This document shows positions 29,092 to 39,754 of a stretch of DNA of 64,000 bases, one piece after another. Below the pieces are notes generated by a model that was not told the origin of the DNA, ran no database searches, and worked only from the letters and a program-made list of their open reading frames with translations. The stretch spans positions 620,001 through 684,000 of the forward strand of contig SIHP01000001.1 of the NCBI GenBank assembly GCA_004762155.1, in the 5' to 3' direction. This DNA comes from Flavobacteriaceae bacterium (GTDB lineage: Bacteria > Bacteroidota > Bacteroidia > Flavobacteriales > Flavobacteriaceae). Each line of letters opens with the position of its first letter. Positions within the stretch are counted from its first letter, which is position 1. The position numbers and the translations under genes are program-made.

Positions 29092-31917
29092 TTGAAATTA
29101 AAAAAAATCCTCTTCTTATTTCTATTGTTAAGCTTTGTTATTACCAAAGCTCAAAACAATACTATTCATTTAAAAGTGAGCTTAGATACCTTAAGACATT
29201 CACTTAACATCCAGCAAAATATCACCTTTCATAATAAAAGTAATAAACCTTTAAAATCTATTTATTTACATAACTGGGCTAATAGTTTTAAAAACAATCA
29301 AACTCCACTTGGAAAAAGATTTGTAGAAGATTACAAGAAAGATTTTTACTTTTCTAAAAAAAAGGATAAAGGCCATACAAATCTCTTTAACATAAAGGTT
29401 AATAATAATCCTTCAAGATTTAAAGAAGTGAAAAATCAACCAGACATTATAGAAGTTCCTTTATCTACCAATTTACAAGCTAAAGATAGTGTTACTATAA
29501 ACACTCTTTATTCTGTGAAATTACCTAATGCAAAATTTACTCGATACGGAAAAACAAGAGATGGCTACCACTTACGTTATTGGTACTTAGTCCCTGCTGT
29601 TTATAAAAACAATGAATGGCAGACTATGAGTAACTTAAATATGGATGATTTATTTCAAGATGTGGCAGATTTTACTATTGACTTTCAGGTTCCAAATAAT
29701 TATTATTTAGAAAGTAATTTATATCAATATGAAATTAAAAAGGAAGCTGAAAAAAATTACTTTTTAATAGGTAAAAAAAAGAAAGACATTATTGTTAGTA
29801 TTAGTAAAAGAGAACGTTTTAAATCTTTTCAAACAAAAAACACTGAAATTAAAACAGATATTTTTGATGCTAGAATCCCTTATAAGATTTCTTTAGGCAT
29901 TATAAAAAAACAAGTTTCTCTTATTGAAAATTACCTAGGAAAACATCCTCATGTAGAGTTATTAATTGATGCAAATACAGCAAATAAAAACTCCCTTAGA
30001 GAAATATATGGATTGCCTTATTGGTTGAAACCATATCCTGAAAATTTTAAATGGGAAATGCGTTTTTTTCAAGCACTTACTAGTAAATATATAGATGATG
30101 TTTTACTATTAAATAAAAGAAAAAATTATTGGCTAAATGATGGTTTGCAAACTTTTTTAATGATGGAATATGTAAAAAAACATTATCCTGATTTAAGTGT
30201 TTTAGGTAAATATGCTAAATTTTGGGGAATACGTGAATACAACTTAGCGCAACTAAATCAGAATGATAAATATGCTTTTATTTACCAATTTAGTGCTCGT
30301 AATTTTTTCGATCAAGCATTAACAACACCTTCAGATTCTTTATCTAACTTTAATAGAAAAGTCGTTAGTAAATATAAAGCGGGATTAGGTTTACGTTATT
30401 TAGAAGATTTTGTTGGTAGCGATGTTTTAAAGAATTCTTTACGTGAGTTCTACAATAAACATAAATTAAAAACAATAACAAGTAATGATTTTGCTAGTAT
30501 TTTAAAATCGAAAACATCCAAAAATTTAGATTGGTTTTTTGGTGATTATATACAGTCAACAAAAAAGATTGATTATAAAATCAGTAAAGTAAAAATTACT
30601 AAAAATAAAGATTCTGTAAGAGTTACCGTTAAAAACAAAAGAAACATTACTGCTCCCGTTGCTTTATATAGTGTTAAAAACAAACAAATTAAATCCAAAA
30701 CGTGGTTAACAAATGTTGATTCCACAAAAACCATTACTATTAAAAACGGTGATTTTAACAAATTAGCGTTAAATTTTGAACAGTTATATCCTGAGTATAA
30801 TTCACTAGATAATTTTCGTAAAAAAAACAATAGTCTTATTAACAAACCATTACAGTTTCGTTTTTTTAAAGATGTTGGAAACCCATACTATAATCAAATT
30901 TTTTACACCCCTGATGTTCGTTACAATTATTATGATGGTATTACATTTGGTGTAAACTTTAACAATAAACCTGTAATAAAACATAACTTAGAAATTAGTC
31001 TAACTCCAAATTATGCTACAAAAAGCAATAGTTTAACAGGTGGGTTTTCTATTGGTTACAATGATTTTTCAGAAACTTCAAAAAAAATATACAAACTAAA
31101 ATATGGTATTAGTGGTAGTAATTATCATTATGCTGAAAACTTAAGTTATAATGCTATTATACCTTATTTTTTAGTTCAATTCAGAAGGAATACACTAAGA
31201 GATGTTGGAGCTAAACTTTTAATAACTAAACTTGTTAATATTAATAAAGAAACAGCTTTTAATCAACCAAAAACAGAACAAGATCATTACAATGTTTTAA
31301 ATTTAAGATACATTCATACCAAACCAAATATTATAAAAGATTTACAATATGCTTTAAATCTTGAATTAGGTAATAACTTCTCTAAAATTTCTACAGATAT
31401 AAGATATCGAGAATTTTTTGATGTAAATAAAAGTTTTGAATTCCGTTTTTTTGGTGGTGTATTTTTAACTAACAATTCAACCGGAGATTATTTTAGTTTT
31501 GGATTAAATAGAGGAACAGATTATTTATTTGAACAAGATTTATTTGGTAGATCTGAACAAAGCGGACTGTTTAGTCAACAGTTTGTTATTGCTGATGGAG
31601 GTTTTAAATCTTTTTATAACCAAAACTCATATGCAAATCAGTATATTTTCTCTGCAAACACAAATGTAACGTTATGGCGTTGGGCTGAGTTTTACAACGA
31701 TATTGCTGCTTTAAAAAGTAAAAACCAAAACACTCGGTTTTTTTATGAAAATGGAATTCGTTTAAATTTTGTCCCTAATATATTCGAGATTTATTTCCCT
31801 CTATACAAGAATGAAGGTTTTGAAATTAATAAATCTAACTATCCTTCAAAAGTCAGATTCATAATTACAACCAATCTTGATAGAATATATAATTTTATTA
31901 GACGAGGAATTTTATAA
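29092..31917 (+). CDS. M1-peptidase-like protein lacking the zinc site, with C-terminal beta-rich (outer-membrane-like) domain
   Basis: A 941-residue exported protein; TTG start, signal peptide KILFLFLLLSFVITKAQ. The N-terminal half follows the M1 aminopeptidase layout. The position of the zinc motif HExxH is occupied by QALTS (residues 327-331), and exactly 23 residues later the WLNEG motif is WLNDG (N349-D350). Two ligands and the catalytic Glu are gone and the third ligand is Asp, so it should not be an active metallopeptidase. The C-terminal part (about 600-941) is rich in alternating aromatic strands (YNYYDGITFGVNFNNKP) and looks like an outer-membrane barrel. Function unknown; it begins only a few bases after the LOG terminator. 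Confidence 0.75.
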   Translation: MKLKKILFLFLLLSFVITKAQNNTIHLKVSLDTLRHSLNIQQNITFHNKSNKPLKSIYLHNWANSFKNNQTPLGKRFVEDYKKDFYFSKKKDKGHTNLFNIKVNNNPSRFKEVKNQPDIIEVPLSTNLQAKDSVTINTLYSVKLPNAKFTRYGKTRDGYHLRYWYLVPAVYKNNEWQTMSNLNMDDLFQDVADFTIDFQVPNNYYLESNLYQYEIKKEAEKNYFLIGKKKKDIIVSISKRERFKSFQTKNTEIKTDIFDARIPYKISLGIIKKQVSLIENYLGKHPHVELLIDANTANKNSLREIYGLPYWLKPYPENFKWEMRFFQALTSKYIDDVLLLNKRKNYWLNDGLQTFLMMEYVKKHYPDLSVLGKYAKFWGIREYNLAQLNQNDKYAFIYQFSARNFFDQALTTPSDSLSNFNRKVVSKYKAGLGLRYLEDFVGSDVLKNSLREFYNKHKLKTITSNDFASILKSKTSKNLDWFFGDYIQSTKKIDYKISKVKITKNKDSVRVTVKNKRNITAPVALYSVKNKQIKSKTWLTNVDSTKTITIKNGDFNKLALNFEQLYPEYNSLDNFRKKNNSLINKPLQFRFFKDVGNPYYNQIFYTPDVRYNYYDGITFGVNFNNKPVIKHNLEISLTPNYATKSNSLTGGFSIGYNDFSETSKKIYKLKYGISGSNYHYAENLSYNAIIPYFLVQFRRNTLRDVGAKLLITKLVNINKETAFNQPKTEQDHYNVLNLRYIHTKPNIIKDLQYALNLELGNNFSKISTDIRYREFFDVNKSFEFRFFGGVFLTNNSTGDYFSFGLNRGTDYLFEQDLFGRSEQSGLFSQQFVIADGGFKSFYNQNSYANQYIFSANTNVTLWRWAEFYNDIAALKSKNQNTRFFYENGIRLNFVPNIFEIYFPLYKNEGFEINKSNYPSKVRFIITTNLDRIYNFIRRGIL

Positions 31918-32004
31918 TATACTCAAAAAATAGACTTAAAATTTGAATATTTTTATATTTTCTTTAATCAAAATAGAGAATTTTTTATTTTAAATTAAAA
32001 AAAC

Positions 32005-32012
32005 TATATTTG
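32005..32012 (+). promoter_or_regulatory. -7 box (TATATTTG) of the E1 gene
   Basis: TATATTTG matches TAnnTTTG and lies 15-24 bp before the candidate ATG codons. It also contains the TTG that would otherwise look like an upstream start, which argues against that start. Confidence 0.55.
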
Positions 32013-32027
32013 CACTGTACCAAAACT

Positions 32028-34490
32028 ATGTATTCTATGGAGCTAAATGCAGAAGTGACGAATTCTCAACAAATTTCTTTTGAAGATTTTAAAAAAGAAG
32101 TATTAAATGATTACAAAATTGCAAGAATAAGTCGCGAATGTAGTTTACTCGGAAGACGTGAAGTATTAACTGGAAAAGCTAAATTTGGTATTTTTGGTGA
32201 TGGAAAAGAAGTTCCTCAACTAGCCATGGCCAAAGCTTTTAAAAAAGGTGATTTCCGTTCTGGTTATTACAGAGACCAAACTTTTATGATGGCTATTGGA
32301 GAGCTTACTGCTCAACAATTTTTTTCAGGATTATATGCACATACAGATATAGAAATAGAACCAATGTCAGCTGGAAGACAAATGGGAGGTCATTTTGCCA
32401 CGCATAGCTTACATGAAGATGGTAGTTGGAAAAACTTAACACAACAATACAATTCTAGTTCAGATATTTCGCCAACAGCTGGTCAAATGCCTCGTTTACT
32501 TGGTTTAGCACAAGCTTCTAAAGTATATAGGAATGAAAAAAGTATTCAAGATCAAACAAATTTCTCTATAAACGGTAACGAAGTTGCTTGGGGAACAATA
32601 GGTAACGCAAGTACAAGTGAAGGATTGTTTTTTGAAACAATTAATGCTGCAGGAGTTATTCAAGTTCCTATGGTTATGAGTGTTTGGGATGATGAATATG
32701 GAATTTCTGTACATGCAAAACATCAAACGACTAAAGAAAGTATCTCTGAAATATTAAAAGGTTTTCAAAGAGATAAAAACAATAATGGGTATGAAATTTT
32801 TGTAGTTAATGGTTGGGATTATGTACAATTAATAGATGTATATAACAAAGCTGCAAAAATTGCTCGTGAAGAGCACGTACCTGTGTTAATTCATGTAAAT
32901 GAATTAACACAACCTCAAGGGCATTCTACTTCAGGATCTCATGAAAGATATAAATCTCCTGAGAGATTAGAATGGGAAAAAGAACATGATTGCATTGCTA
33001 AAATGCGTAAGTGGATTTTAAATTTTGAATTAGAAACTGAGGATGCTCAAATACTACGTTTTGTTACTTCAGAAGATGAATTAATTGAACTTGAGAGAAG
33101 TATAAAAAAAGAAGTAAGTGCTGCTAAAAGAAATGCTTGGAACGCCTACAACAACGAGTTAAAGAACGAAGTCGCTAAAGCTTGTGATTTATTAACTAAA
33201 GTTGCTCGCAAAAGTAAAAACAGTGCATTCATTCAAAAACACAAAAACGATCTTTCTGCAATTATAGAACCTGTAAGAAAAGACATTCTAATTGCTACAA
33301 GAAAATCATTACGCTACCTAAGGGATGAAAATTTTATAGAAAAAATAGAACTTCAGAACTTTATAAAAACAACTTTAGAAGTTGCTCACTCAAAATACTC
33401 TTCTAAATTAACTAGTGAAACAACGCAAAGTCCTTTAAATATTAACGAAGAGAAACCTACTTTTTCTACTGAAAAAAACATGGTTGATGCTCGTGTAATA
33501 ATGAGAGACAACTTTGATGCTATTTTAAAGAAACATTCTAATGTTTTTATATTTGGTGAAGATGCTGGTTTTATTGGAGATGTTAATCAAGGTTTAGAAG
33601 GTTTACAAGAGAAATTTGGTGAACTACGCGTTTCTGATACTGGTATTAGAGAAGCTACAATTATTGGCCAAGGAATTGGTATGGCAATGCGTGGGTTAAG
33701 GCCTATTGCTGAGATTCAGTATTTAGATTATCTTTTGTATGCTTTACAAATTATGAGTGATGATTTAGCTACTTTACATTACAGAACTTTTGGAAAACAA
33801 AAAGCGCCATTAATTATAAGAACTCGTGGACATAGATTAGAAGGTATCTGGCATGCTGGTTCTCCAATGGGAGGAATCATAAACAACCTTAGAGGTGTTC
33901 ATGTTTTAGTACCAAGAAATATGACCAAAGCGGCTGGTTTTTACAATACTCTTTTACAATCTGATGATCCTGCTTTAGTTATTGAATGTTTAAACGGATA
34001 TCGTTTAAAAGAAGAATTACCTACTAACTTAGGTGATTTTAAAACTCCTATTGGTGTTGTTGAAACGATAAAAGAAGGCTCAGATATTACTATTGTTTCT
34101 TACGGATCTACACTTCGTTTAGTTGAAGAAGCTTCTAAAGACTTAACACAAGTTGGTATTGATGTAGAAATTATTGATGCACAAAGTTTATTACCTTTTG
34201 ATATTAACCAAGACTGTGTAAAAAGTCTTATGAAAACTAATAATTTATTAGTTGTAGACGAAGATGTACCTGGTGGAGCTTCTGCTTATATTTTACAAGA
34301 AATATTAGAAAATCAAAACGGCTATAATTATTTAGACAGTAAACCAAACACTTTAACAGCAAAAGCACATAGAACAGCTTACGGAACTGACGGAGATTAC
34401 TTTTCAAAACCATCCGCAGAAGATATTTTTGAAAAAGTATATGAGATTATGCATGAAACTAATCCATCTAAATATAAAAACCTTTATTAA
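32028..34490 (+). CDS. fused E1 alpha/beta component of a 2-oxoacid (branched-chain type) dehydrogenase
   Basis: An 820-residue thiamine-diphosphate enzyme in which the alpha subunit (about residues 30-390) and beta subunit (about 490-815) are joined. It decarboxylates a 2-oxoacid and transfers the acyl group to lipoyl E2. Alpha part: QMGGHFATHS and the ThDP region GNASTSEGLFFETINAAG. Beta part: FGEDAGFIGDVNQGL, DTGIREATIIGQGIGMAMRG and DEDVPGGASAY. The first ATG after the -7 box is used; ATG 32037 is an alternative. The fusion is common in Bacteroidota. E2 and E3 are not nearby. Confidence 0.88.
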   Translation: MYSMELNAEVTNSQQISFEDFKKEVLNDYKIARISRECSLLGRREVLTGKAKFGIFGDGKEVPQLAMAKAFKKGDFRSGYYRDQTFMMAIGELTAQQFFSGLYAHTDIEIEPMSAGRQMGGHFATHSLHEDGSWKNLTQQYNSSSDISPTAGQMPRLLGLAQASKVYRNEKSIQDQTNFSINGNEVAWGTIGNASTSEGLFFETINAAGVIQVPMVMSVWDDEYGISVHAKHQTTKESISEILKGFQRDKNNNGYEIFVVNGWDYVQLIDVYNKAAKIAREEHVPVLIHVNELTQPQGHSTSGSHERYKSPERLEWEKEHDCIAKMRKWILNFELETEDAQILRFVTSEDELIELERSIKKEVSAAKRNAWNAYNNELKNEVAKACDLLTKVARKSKNSAFIQKHKNDLSAIIEPVRKDILIATRKSLRYLRDENFIEKIELQNFIKTTLEVAHSKYSSKLTSETTQSPLNINEEKPTFSTEKNMVDARVIMRDNFDAILKKHSNVFIFGEDAGFIGDVNQGLEGLQEKFGELRVSDTGIREATIIGQGIGMAMRGLRPIAEIQYLDYLLYALQIMSDDLATLHYRTFGKQKAPLIIRTRGHRLEGIWHAGSPMGGIINNLRGVHVLVPRNMTKAAGFYNTLLQSDDPALVIECLNGYRLKEELPTNLGDFKTPIGVVETIKEGSDITIVSYGSTLRLVEEASKDLTQVGIDVEIIDAQSLLPFDINQDCVKSLMKTNNLLVVDEDVPGGASAYILQEILENQNGYNYLDSKPNTLTAKAHRTAYGTDGDYFSKPSAEDIFEKVYEIMHETNPSKYKNLY

Positions 34491-34536
34491 AAAAGAACCC
34501 AATAACCTCTTATTAAAAGATTACTTTATATATACT

Positions 34537-34570
34537 AAAAAAGGTAGTGATTGTAAATCACTACCTTTTT
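34537..34570. terminator. bidirectional terminator between E1 gene and SH3 lipoprotein gene
   Basis: AAAAAAGGTAGTGATT-GTA-AATCACTACCTTTTT is a perfect stem between two convergent genes, with A and T runs on both sides. Confidence 0.85.
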
Positions 34571-34607
34571 ACTTATGTACTTTTTATAGAATAAACACTA
34601 TTGCATA

Positions 34608-35378
34608 TTAAAAATCTGTAGCATCAGCAGCCTTTTCTACTGCTTCTTGTGCATCTTCTGGTTGAATTTCTTTATTCTTATCTTGATATTCAGTTATTTT
34701 TTCTTTCAAAGAAGGTATAAAGCTTGAAGTTGATAAATCAGCGTTATTCACTAACTCTTCTAATGCTTTAATTCTATCCGTCATACTTGGCTTATTTAAA
34801 GCCATGCTTGCAAATTTAGCTGTTGCAATGTCTACTGCTGAATTTGAAATATTTGAAGATTTGATCCAAGATTCTTCAATATATTTTCCTTCTGCTCTTT
34901 TCCCTTTTACTTGTACCCAATCATCTTGAGTAGTCATAATAGCGACAATATCCATTGGACTAAACTTGTTTTCTGTTTTGGTTAATAAATCAGGTCTTTT
35001 ATAAACAGTAGCAGTTTCTTTCATTGCTCCTACTTCTCCATTAACAGCCATTAAGTCAACTCTTGTCCAACCTTCTTTTCCATCTGTTAATTTTACTTTA
35101 CAAAATATCCTTTTAGAAACTGAATCTAAAACTTCTTCTCCAGTATACGTTACTTTTTCACCTAAACTCATAGAAGTTAACCACTTTCCTTTTTTAGAAG
35201 GTTTATCTCTAATAGATAATTTGTCATATAAACAAACTGCATGTCCTGCTTTTACCTCTTCTTCAATAATTGTAGTTTCATCAACTTTTACAGTTTTTTT
35301 GTCAGATGAATTTTTATCGTCTTTACAACTAGTAAATACAAATGCTAACGTAATAACAGTAATAATTAGTTTTTTCAT
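34608..35378 (-). CDS. SH3-domain lipoprotein
   Basis: A 256-residue lipoprotein (signal MKKLIITVITLAFVFTSC, lipidated C18). The mature part has two SH3-like segments: GHAVCLYDKLSIRDKPSKKG to EGWTRVDLMAV (about residues 44-110), and TVYKRPDLLTKTENKFSPM to ESWIKSSNI. A helical C-terminus follows (IKALEELVNNAD...). Bacterial SH3 domains usually bind cell-wall or envelope partners. Function unknown; it is convergent to the E1 gene. Confidence 0.78.
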   Translation of the reverse strand: MKKLIITVITLAFVFTSCKDDKNSSDKKTVKVDETTIIEEEVKAGHAVCLYDKLSIRDKPSKKGKWLTSMSLGEKVTYTGEEVLDSVSKRIFCKVKLTDGKEGWTRVDLMAVNGEVGAMKETATVYKRPDLLTKTENKFSPMDIVAIMTTQDDWVQVKGKRAEGKYIEESWIKSSNISNSAVDIATAKFASMALNKPSMTDRIKALEELVNNADLSTSSFIPSLKEKITEYQDKNKEIQPEDAQEAVEKAADATDF

Positions 35379-35491
35379 TTTTTTATAATTTTAAACAAAT
35401 ATATCATTTTAATTTTTGCTTAGTATTTATATACTTGCACTTAAAAACAACACGAAGTCTATTCTCTATTAATTAAAACAAAAGAATATGA

Positions 35492-36757
35492 TTAATTTAC
35501 AAGAATAATATTTCCTATTTTACAATTCAAACATTTTTTAGGTGCACAATAATTGTTTTTAAGTTGTAGTAAAGCTTGAGTTTCAAAGGCGTTTTTAGCT
35601 ATAATATTTAAATTTGAAAAACTAGAGATAATGCTATTCTTTTCTGGAGATAATTGTTCCATTAATTGTAATACATTTATTTCTTTACCTGTTTCTTTTG
35701 AGTAAACAAAACTTAAAGGGACGATGGTATTTATAATCAATAAATTTATAAATGATTTTGTTAGTTTTTTTGAAGACACTTTTGATCTTGTCTCAAATGT
35801 ATAATGTCCCTTCCAAAAATCACTTACAGATACCGATAATAAAGCATAAAAATTTTCTGATTTTTTAACCTCTATTAGTTTAGAAAATAAATTCTGATGT
35901 TTATAATATAATGCTACAAGCTGAGCAATGCGAATTGTTGGAAAATTATTTGGACGCATCCTAAAAAACTGAAATTGATTTTTATTTAACGACTTTAGCT
36001 TGTATTTATATTTCAAATAATTATATTCTTTTTTTAATTGAAGATAATATCCATCTAATTCATTTTCTTCTAAAAACCCTGCTTGACCAAACAATAAGGC
36101 TGAAACTTTAAATTCATTAAAGCTTTCTTTTCTTATAATTGAAAAATCTAACGACTTTGCTAAATTTAAAAAAGCTTCTCCGTTTACTTTTAAACCAAAA
36201 TTCTTAGCTAACAGCTGAAATAAAACAGCTTCATAATTATTATCAGAATCTAACAATAGTTTTTTTATAAAGGTTGATTTATCCTCCAAACGTTCTAAAT
36301 ATAGACTGTCCATCCAACTATTCATCAAAAAACCATCAACTTCAGAGATATGTTTTTCACAAGGAATCCAGCTTTTAGTCGTTTGTATTAAATCTTGATA
36401 GTTTTGAAATACTTTTTTTGATATTTTAGATTTCAGTTCTAAAGTTGGTAGCGATTTATTATTTTTCATATAAACAACAGCATCATCTTCATAAACAACA
36501 TGTAAAATAACCGCATCATAATTAACATCTCTTTCATGATGATGTGCATACCAATCTGATGACTTTAAATGAATCTCTATATTTCCTACCCATTTTTGTC
36601 CATCAATAATTAATTGGGCATTCAGAAAATCAGGGCCAGAATTCTCATTAGGAAATCCTGATTTTATTATTGATATTTCACTGTTATCTGTAGTCTGGAA
36701 CTCATCCGAAGAAAATAATTTATACAGCCATACATAATGTAAGAACTCTTCTTTCAT
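35492..36757 (-). CDS. DUF2851 family protein
   Basis: A 421-residue cytoplasmic protein. Its N-terminal region (GFPNENSGPDFLNAQLIIDG, then WVGNIEIHLKSSDWYAHHH and HERDVNYDAVILHVVYEDD) is typical of the DUF2851 family of Bacteroidota. The conserved GNIEIH/W..H pattern resembles a nuclease-like core, but no activity is established. Cysteines near the C-terminus (CAPKKCLNCKIG) could bind metal. Monocistronic. Confidence 0.8.
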   Translation of the reverse strand: MKEEFLHYVWLYKLFSSDEFQTTDNSEISIIKSGFPNENSGPDFLNAQLIIDGQKWVGNIEIHLKSSDWYAHHHERDVNYDAVILHVVYEDDAVVYMKNNKSLPTLELKSKISKKVFQNYQDLIQTTKSWIPCEKHISEVDGFLMNSWMDSLYLERLEDKSTFIKKLLLDSDNNYEAVLFQLLAKNFGLKVNGEAFLNLAKSLDFSIIRKESFNEFKVSALLFGQAGFLEENELDGYYLQLKKEYNYLKYKYKLKSLNKNQFQFFRMRPNNFPTIRIAQLVALYYKHQNLFSKLIEVKKSENFYALLSVSVSDFWKGHYTFETRSKVSSKKLTKSFINLLIINTIVPLSFVYSKETGKEINVLQLMEQLSPEKNSIISSFSNLNIIAKNAFETQALLQLKNNYCAPKKCLNCKIGNIILVN

Positions 36758-36875
36758 AGCGCAATTTTTCTTTAAAGCTACAAAAAAATATTTTATATCC
36801 GTATTGCTTTAATCTATCTGATTTTTAAACTTAATTGAATGGAATATGTACTTTTACATAAAATTTCAAATAAAA

Positions 36876-37508
36876 ATGAATACAATAGATAGTTTACAAT
36901 GGCGATATGCTGTTAAGAAATTTGACGAAAATAAAACCTTATCAACAAACCAAATAAATACATTAAAAGAAACTTTTAATCTAACAGCAACATCTTATGG
37001 TTTACAACCAGTTAAAATGCTTGTCATACAAAATAAAAAACTACAACAAAAATTAGTTGAACATTCTTGGAATCAAGCACAAATTACTCAGGCTTCTCAC
37101 CTATTGGTATTATGCATACCTAAAGTTTTTAAAGAAGATGCTGCTAATGATTATTTTGATTTAATTAAAAAAGTTAGAAACACACCTGATGAAGTTTTAA
37201 ATCCGTTTAGAGATTTTTTAACTGCTGACGTTAGTAAAAGAACTCAAGAAGAATTATTTCAATGGAACAAAAACCAAGCATATATTGCTTTAGGTAATTT
37301 AATGACTGTTTGTGCCGTAGAAAAAATTGACTCTTGCCCAATGGAAGGTTTTATTCCAGAAAAATATGATGAAATTTTAGGATTAAGTGAACAAAACCTA
37401 ACATCAGTTTTGGTTTTACCTGTTGGTTTTAGAGCTGAAGATGATTATATGAAAGATTTAAAAAAGGTTCGTAAAAATATAGCTGATGTTGTAATAGAAA
37501 TTAACTAA
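36876..37508 (+). CDS. nitroreductase-family NAD(P)H oxidoreductase
   Basis: A 210-residue FMN-dependent nitroreductase-like enzyme. The start is at ATG 36876 (MNTIDSLQWRYAVKKFD), which matches the family's N-terminal R(Y/R)xxK(x)F motif; a longer frame adds ten unlikely residues. Later motifs are TATSYGLQPVKMLV, KNQAYIALGNLMTVCAVEK and CPMEGFIPEKYDEILGL. Likely substrates are quinones or nitro compounds; the true one is unknown. Confidence 0.88.
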   Translation: MNTIDSLQWRYAVKKFDENKTLSTNQINTLKETFNLTATSYGLQPVKMLVIQNKKLQQKLVEHSWNQAQITQASHLLVLCIPKVFKEDAANDYFDLIKKVRNTPDEVLNPFRDFLTADVSKRTQEELFQWNKNQAYIALGNLMTVCAVEKIDSCPMEGFIPEKYDEILGLSEQNLTSVLVLPVGFRAEDDYMKDLKKVRKNIADVVIEIN

Positions 37509-37527
37509 ACCATTTTGTTGCCACTCA

Positions 37528-37568
37528 TAAAAATGCTATCAATTAATTATAATTGATAGCATTTTTTA
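37528..37568 (+). terminator. terminator after the nitroreductase gene
   Basis: A long stem AATGCTATCAATTA / TAATTGATAGCATT with a 4-nt loop and T6, between the nitroreductase and the symporter genes. The symporter ATG comes 33 bp later. Confidence 0.85.
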
Positions 37569-37600
37569 TTTATTATATTCGTGGTAATCAAAAACAAATT

Positions 37601-39043
37601 ATGCAACCTTTACACATACTTTTATTAATACTCTCTTACTTTGGAGTATTAATTCTTATCTCATATATCACAGGTAAATCAGCCACTAACGAAACTTTTT
37701 TTAAAGCTAATAATTCCTCTCCTTGGTACTTGGTTGCTTTTGGTATGATTGGCGCTTCATTATCTGGTGTTACTTTTATTTCTGTTCCTGGTTGGGTTGA
37801 AGGAAGTCAACTAAGTTACATGCAAATGGTATTTGGTTATATAGTTGGTTATGCTGTAATTGGTTTAGTCTTACTGCCTTTATATTATAAATTAAATTTA
37901 ACTTCTATTTACAGTTATTTACAAGATCGTTTTGGTAAATCTTCCTATAAAACTGGTGCTTCTTTCTTTTTATTATCAAGAACTATTGGCGCTTCTTTTA
38001 GATTGTTTTTAGTTGCCAATGTATTGCAATTGATACTTTTTGATGCTTATGGAATTCCGTTTTGGATTACCGTTTCTATTACCATTTTATTAATTTGGTT
38101 ATACACTTTTAAAGGAGGAATAAAAACTATTGTTTGGACAGATACTTTGCAAACTCTTTTTATGCTAATTGCAGTTGGTGTTTGTATTGTAATGATTAGC
38201 GACAAAATGCAGATAGATAACCTCTTTAGCTATGTAACTAAAAACAAATTATCACAAATATTCTTTTTTGATGATTGGAAATCTGGGAAATTCTTTTGGA
38301 ATCAATTTTTATCTGGTGCTTTTATAGCTATTGTTATGACTGGTTTAGATCAAGATATGATGCAAAAAAATCTGACTTGCAGAAATTTAAAAGATGCACA
38401 AAAAAACATGTTTTGGTTTACGTTAGTTTTAGTTATTGTTAACTTTTTCTTTTTAGCTTTAGGTATTTTATTAACAGATTATGCTGCTGCAAATGATATT
38501 AATGCACAAAAAGACAACCTTTTTCCAATGATTGCTATGAGTGGTGATTTGGGCTTAGCAACATCTTTGTTCTTTTTATTAGGATTAATTGCTGCTGCGT
38601 ATTCTAGTGCAGATAGTGCGCTAACATCTTTAACGACTTCTTTTAGTATTGACATTTTAGAAATTGATAAAAACGAATCAACAAAAAAACAAGAAAAAAC
38701 ACGTAAGATAATTCATGTTTTATTTTCTTTTATATTGATAGCTACTATTTTATTTTTTAAATATTTTATAGCTGATCAAAGTGTTATTTCAAGCATATTT
38801 AAGTTTGCCGGCTATACTTATGGCCCTCTGTTAGGCTTGTATGCTTTTGGATTGTTTACTAATTTTAAAATTAAAGATAAACTTGTTCCTCTTATATGCA
38901 TATTAGCCCCAATTTTAACTTTTACAATTAGTTATTTTGCTAAGTTAAATTTTAATTTTGATTTTGGCTTTTTCGTTTTAATCTTAAACGGATTATTAAC
39001 TTTTACTGGCTTAGCTTTATTAATAAAAAAAGACACGATTTAA
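37601..39043 (+). CDS. sodium:solute symporter (SSS family)
   Basis: A 480-residue inner-membrane transporter with about 13 hydrophobic segments. The start is at ATG 37601 ([20 protein letters not shown]). Family features include the early [16 protein letters not shown], the [11 protein letters not shown] helix and the [16 protein letters not shown] segment that holds Na+-coordinating serine residues in the family. Substrate cannot be deduced. The cupin gene follows 20 bp later and may be co-transcribed. Confidence 0.87.
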   Translation: MQPLHILLLILSYFGVLILISYITGKSATNETFFKANNSSPWYLVAFGMIGASLSGVTFISVPGWVEGSQLSYMQMVFGYIVGYAVIGLVLLPLYYKLNLTSIYSYLQDRFGKSSYKTGASFFLLSRTIGASFRLFLVANVLQLILFDAYGIPFWITVSITILLIWLYTFKGGIKTIVWTDTLQTLFMLIAVGVCIVMISDKMQIDNLFSYVTKNKLSQIFFFDDWKSGKFFWNQFLSGAFIAIVMTGLDQDMMQKNLTCRNLKDAQKNMFWFTLVLVIVNFFFLALGILLTDYAAANDINAQKDNLFPMIAMSGDLGLATSLFFLLGLIAAAYSSADSALTSLTTSFSIDILEIDKNESTKKQEKTRKIIHVLFSFILIATILFFKYFIADQSVISSIFKFAGYTYGPLLGLYAFGLFTNFKIKDKLVPLICILAPILTFTISYFAKLNFNFDFGFFVLILNGLLTFTGLALLIKKDTI

Positions 39044-39063
39044 ACTTCACTTAAAATTAAAAA

Positions 39064-39561
39064 ATGACAGCTAAAGAGATCATTACAAAATTCGATTTAA
39101 CAGAGCATCCTGAAGGTGGTTATTATAAAGAAACTTATAGAAGTAATGGATTAATAAAAAACAATAATTTATCTGAACATTTTTTTGGTGATCGAAATTA
39201 CAGTACTTGTATTTACTTTTTATTGACTTCTGAAAAGTTTTCTGCCTTTCATAAAATTAATCAAGATGAAATTTGGCATTTTTATAGTGGAACTACCTTA
39301 AAATTACACATGATTTCTCTTGATGGAAATTATTCTTTTGTTTTAATTGGTAATGATTTATTAAATAACGAAAAACCTCAATTTGTTGTTCCAGCCCAAT
39401 ATTGGTTTGCTGCAGAGATCATTAAAGAAAACTCTTTTGCTTTTACTGGTTGTACTGTTTCCCCTGGTTTTGATTTTAAAGATTTTGTACTTCCTAAGAG
39501 AGAAGAATTAATTGCTTTGTTTCCAAAGCATTCAAAAATCATTAAACAACTTACTCGCTAA
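39064..39561 (+). CDS. cupin-fold protein (DUF985 family)
   Basis: A 165-residue single-domain cupin. The family pattern is seen in LTEHPEGGYYKETYRS, CIYFLLTSEKFSAFHKINQDE, EIWHFYSGTTLKLHMI and TVSPGFDFKDFVLPKREEL. The HxxxxDE / H pair (FHKINQDEIWHFY) offers possible metal ligands. No enzymatic function is established. It lies 20 bp after the symporter gene. Confidence 0.85.
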   Translation: MTAKEIITKFDLTEHPEGGYYKETYRSNGLIKNNNLSEHFFGDRNYSTCIYFLLTSEKFSAFHKINQDEIWHFYSGTTLKLHMISLDGNYSFVLIGNDLLNNEKPQFVVPAQYWFAAEIIKENSFAFTGCTVSPGFDFKDFVLPKREELIALFPKHSKIIKQLTR

Positions 39562-39754
39562 TCTTTTTTTATTAATCTTTTATCTTAATTTGTCTTTTAT
39601 TGTTTTATATAAAAAAACAGATCTTTAAAATGAGTTAAATTTAGTAATTCGCTTTTTTTTACATACGAGTTTGTTTATTTTTAATGGCTTAAAAAGAAAA
39701 GATATCCCCTTGTTTTCAACTAAACCTACACAAAAACAAAAAAACATATTATCT

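Noticed and set aside
32010..32036. TTG at 32010 as start of the E1 gene
   Set aside because: The TTG is the end of the -7 box TATATTTG, so it would lie upstream of the transcript start.
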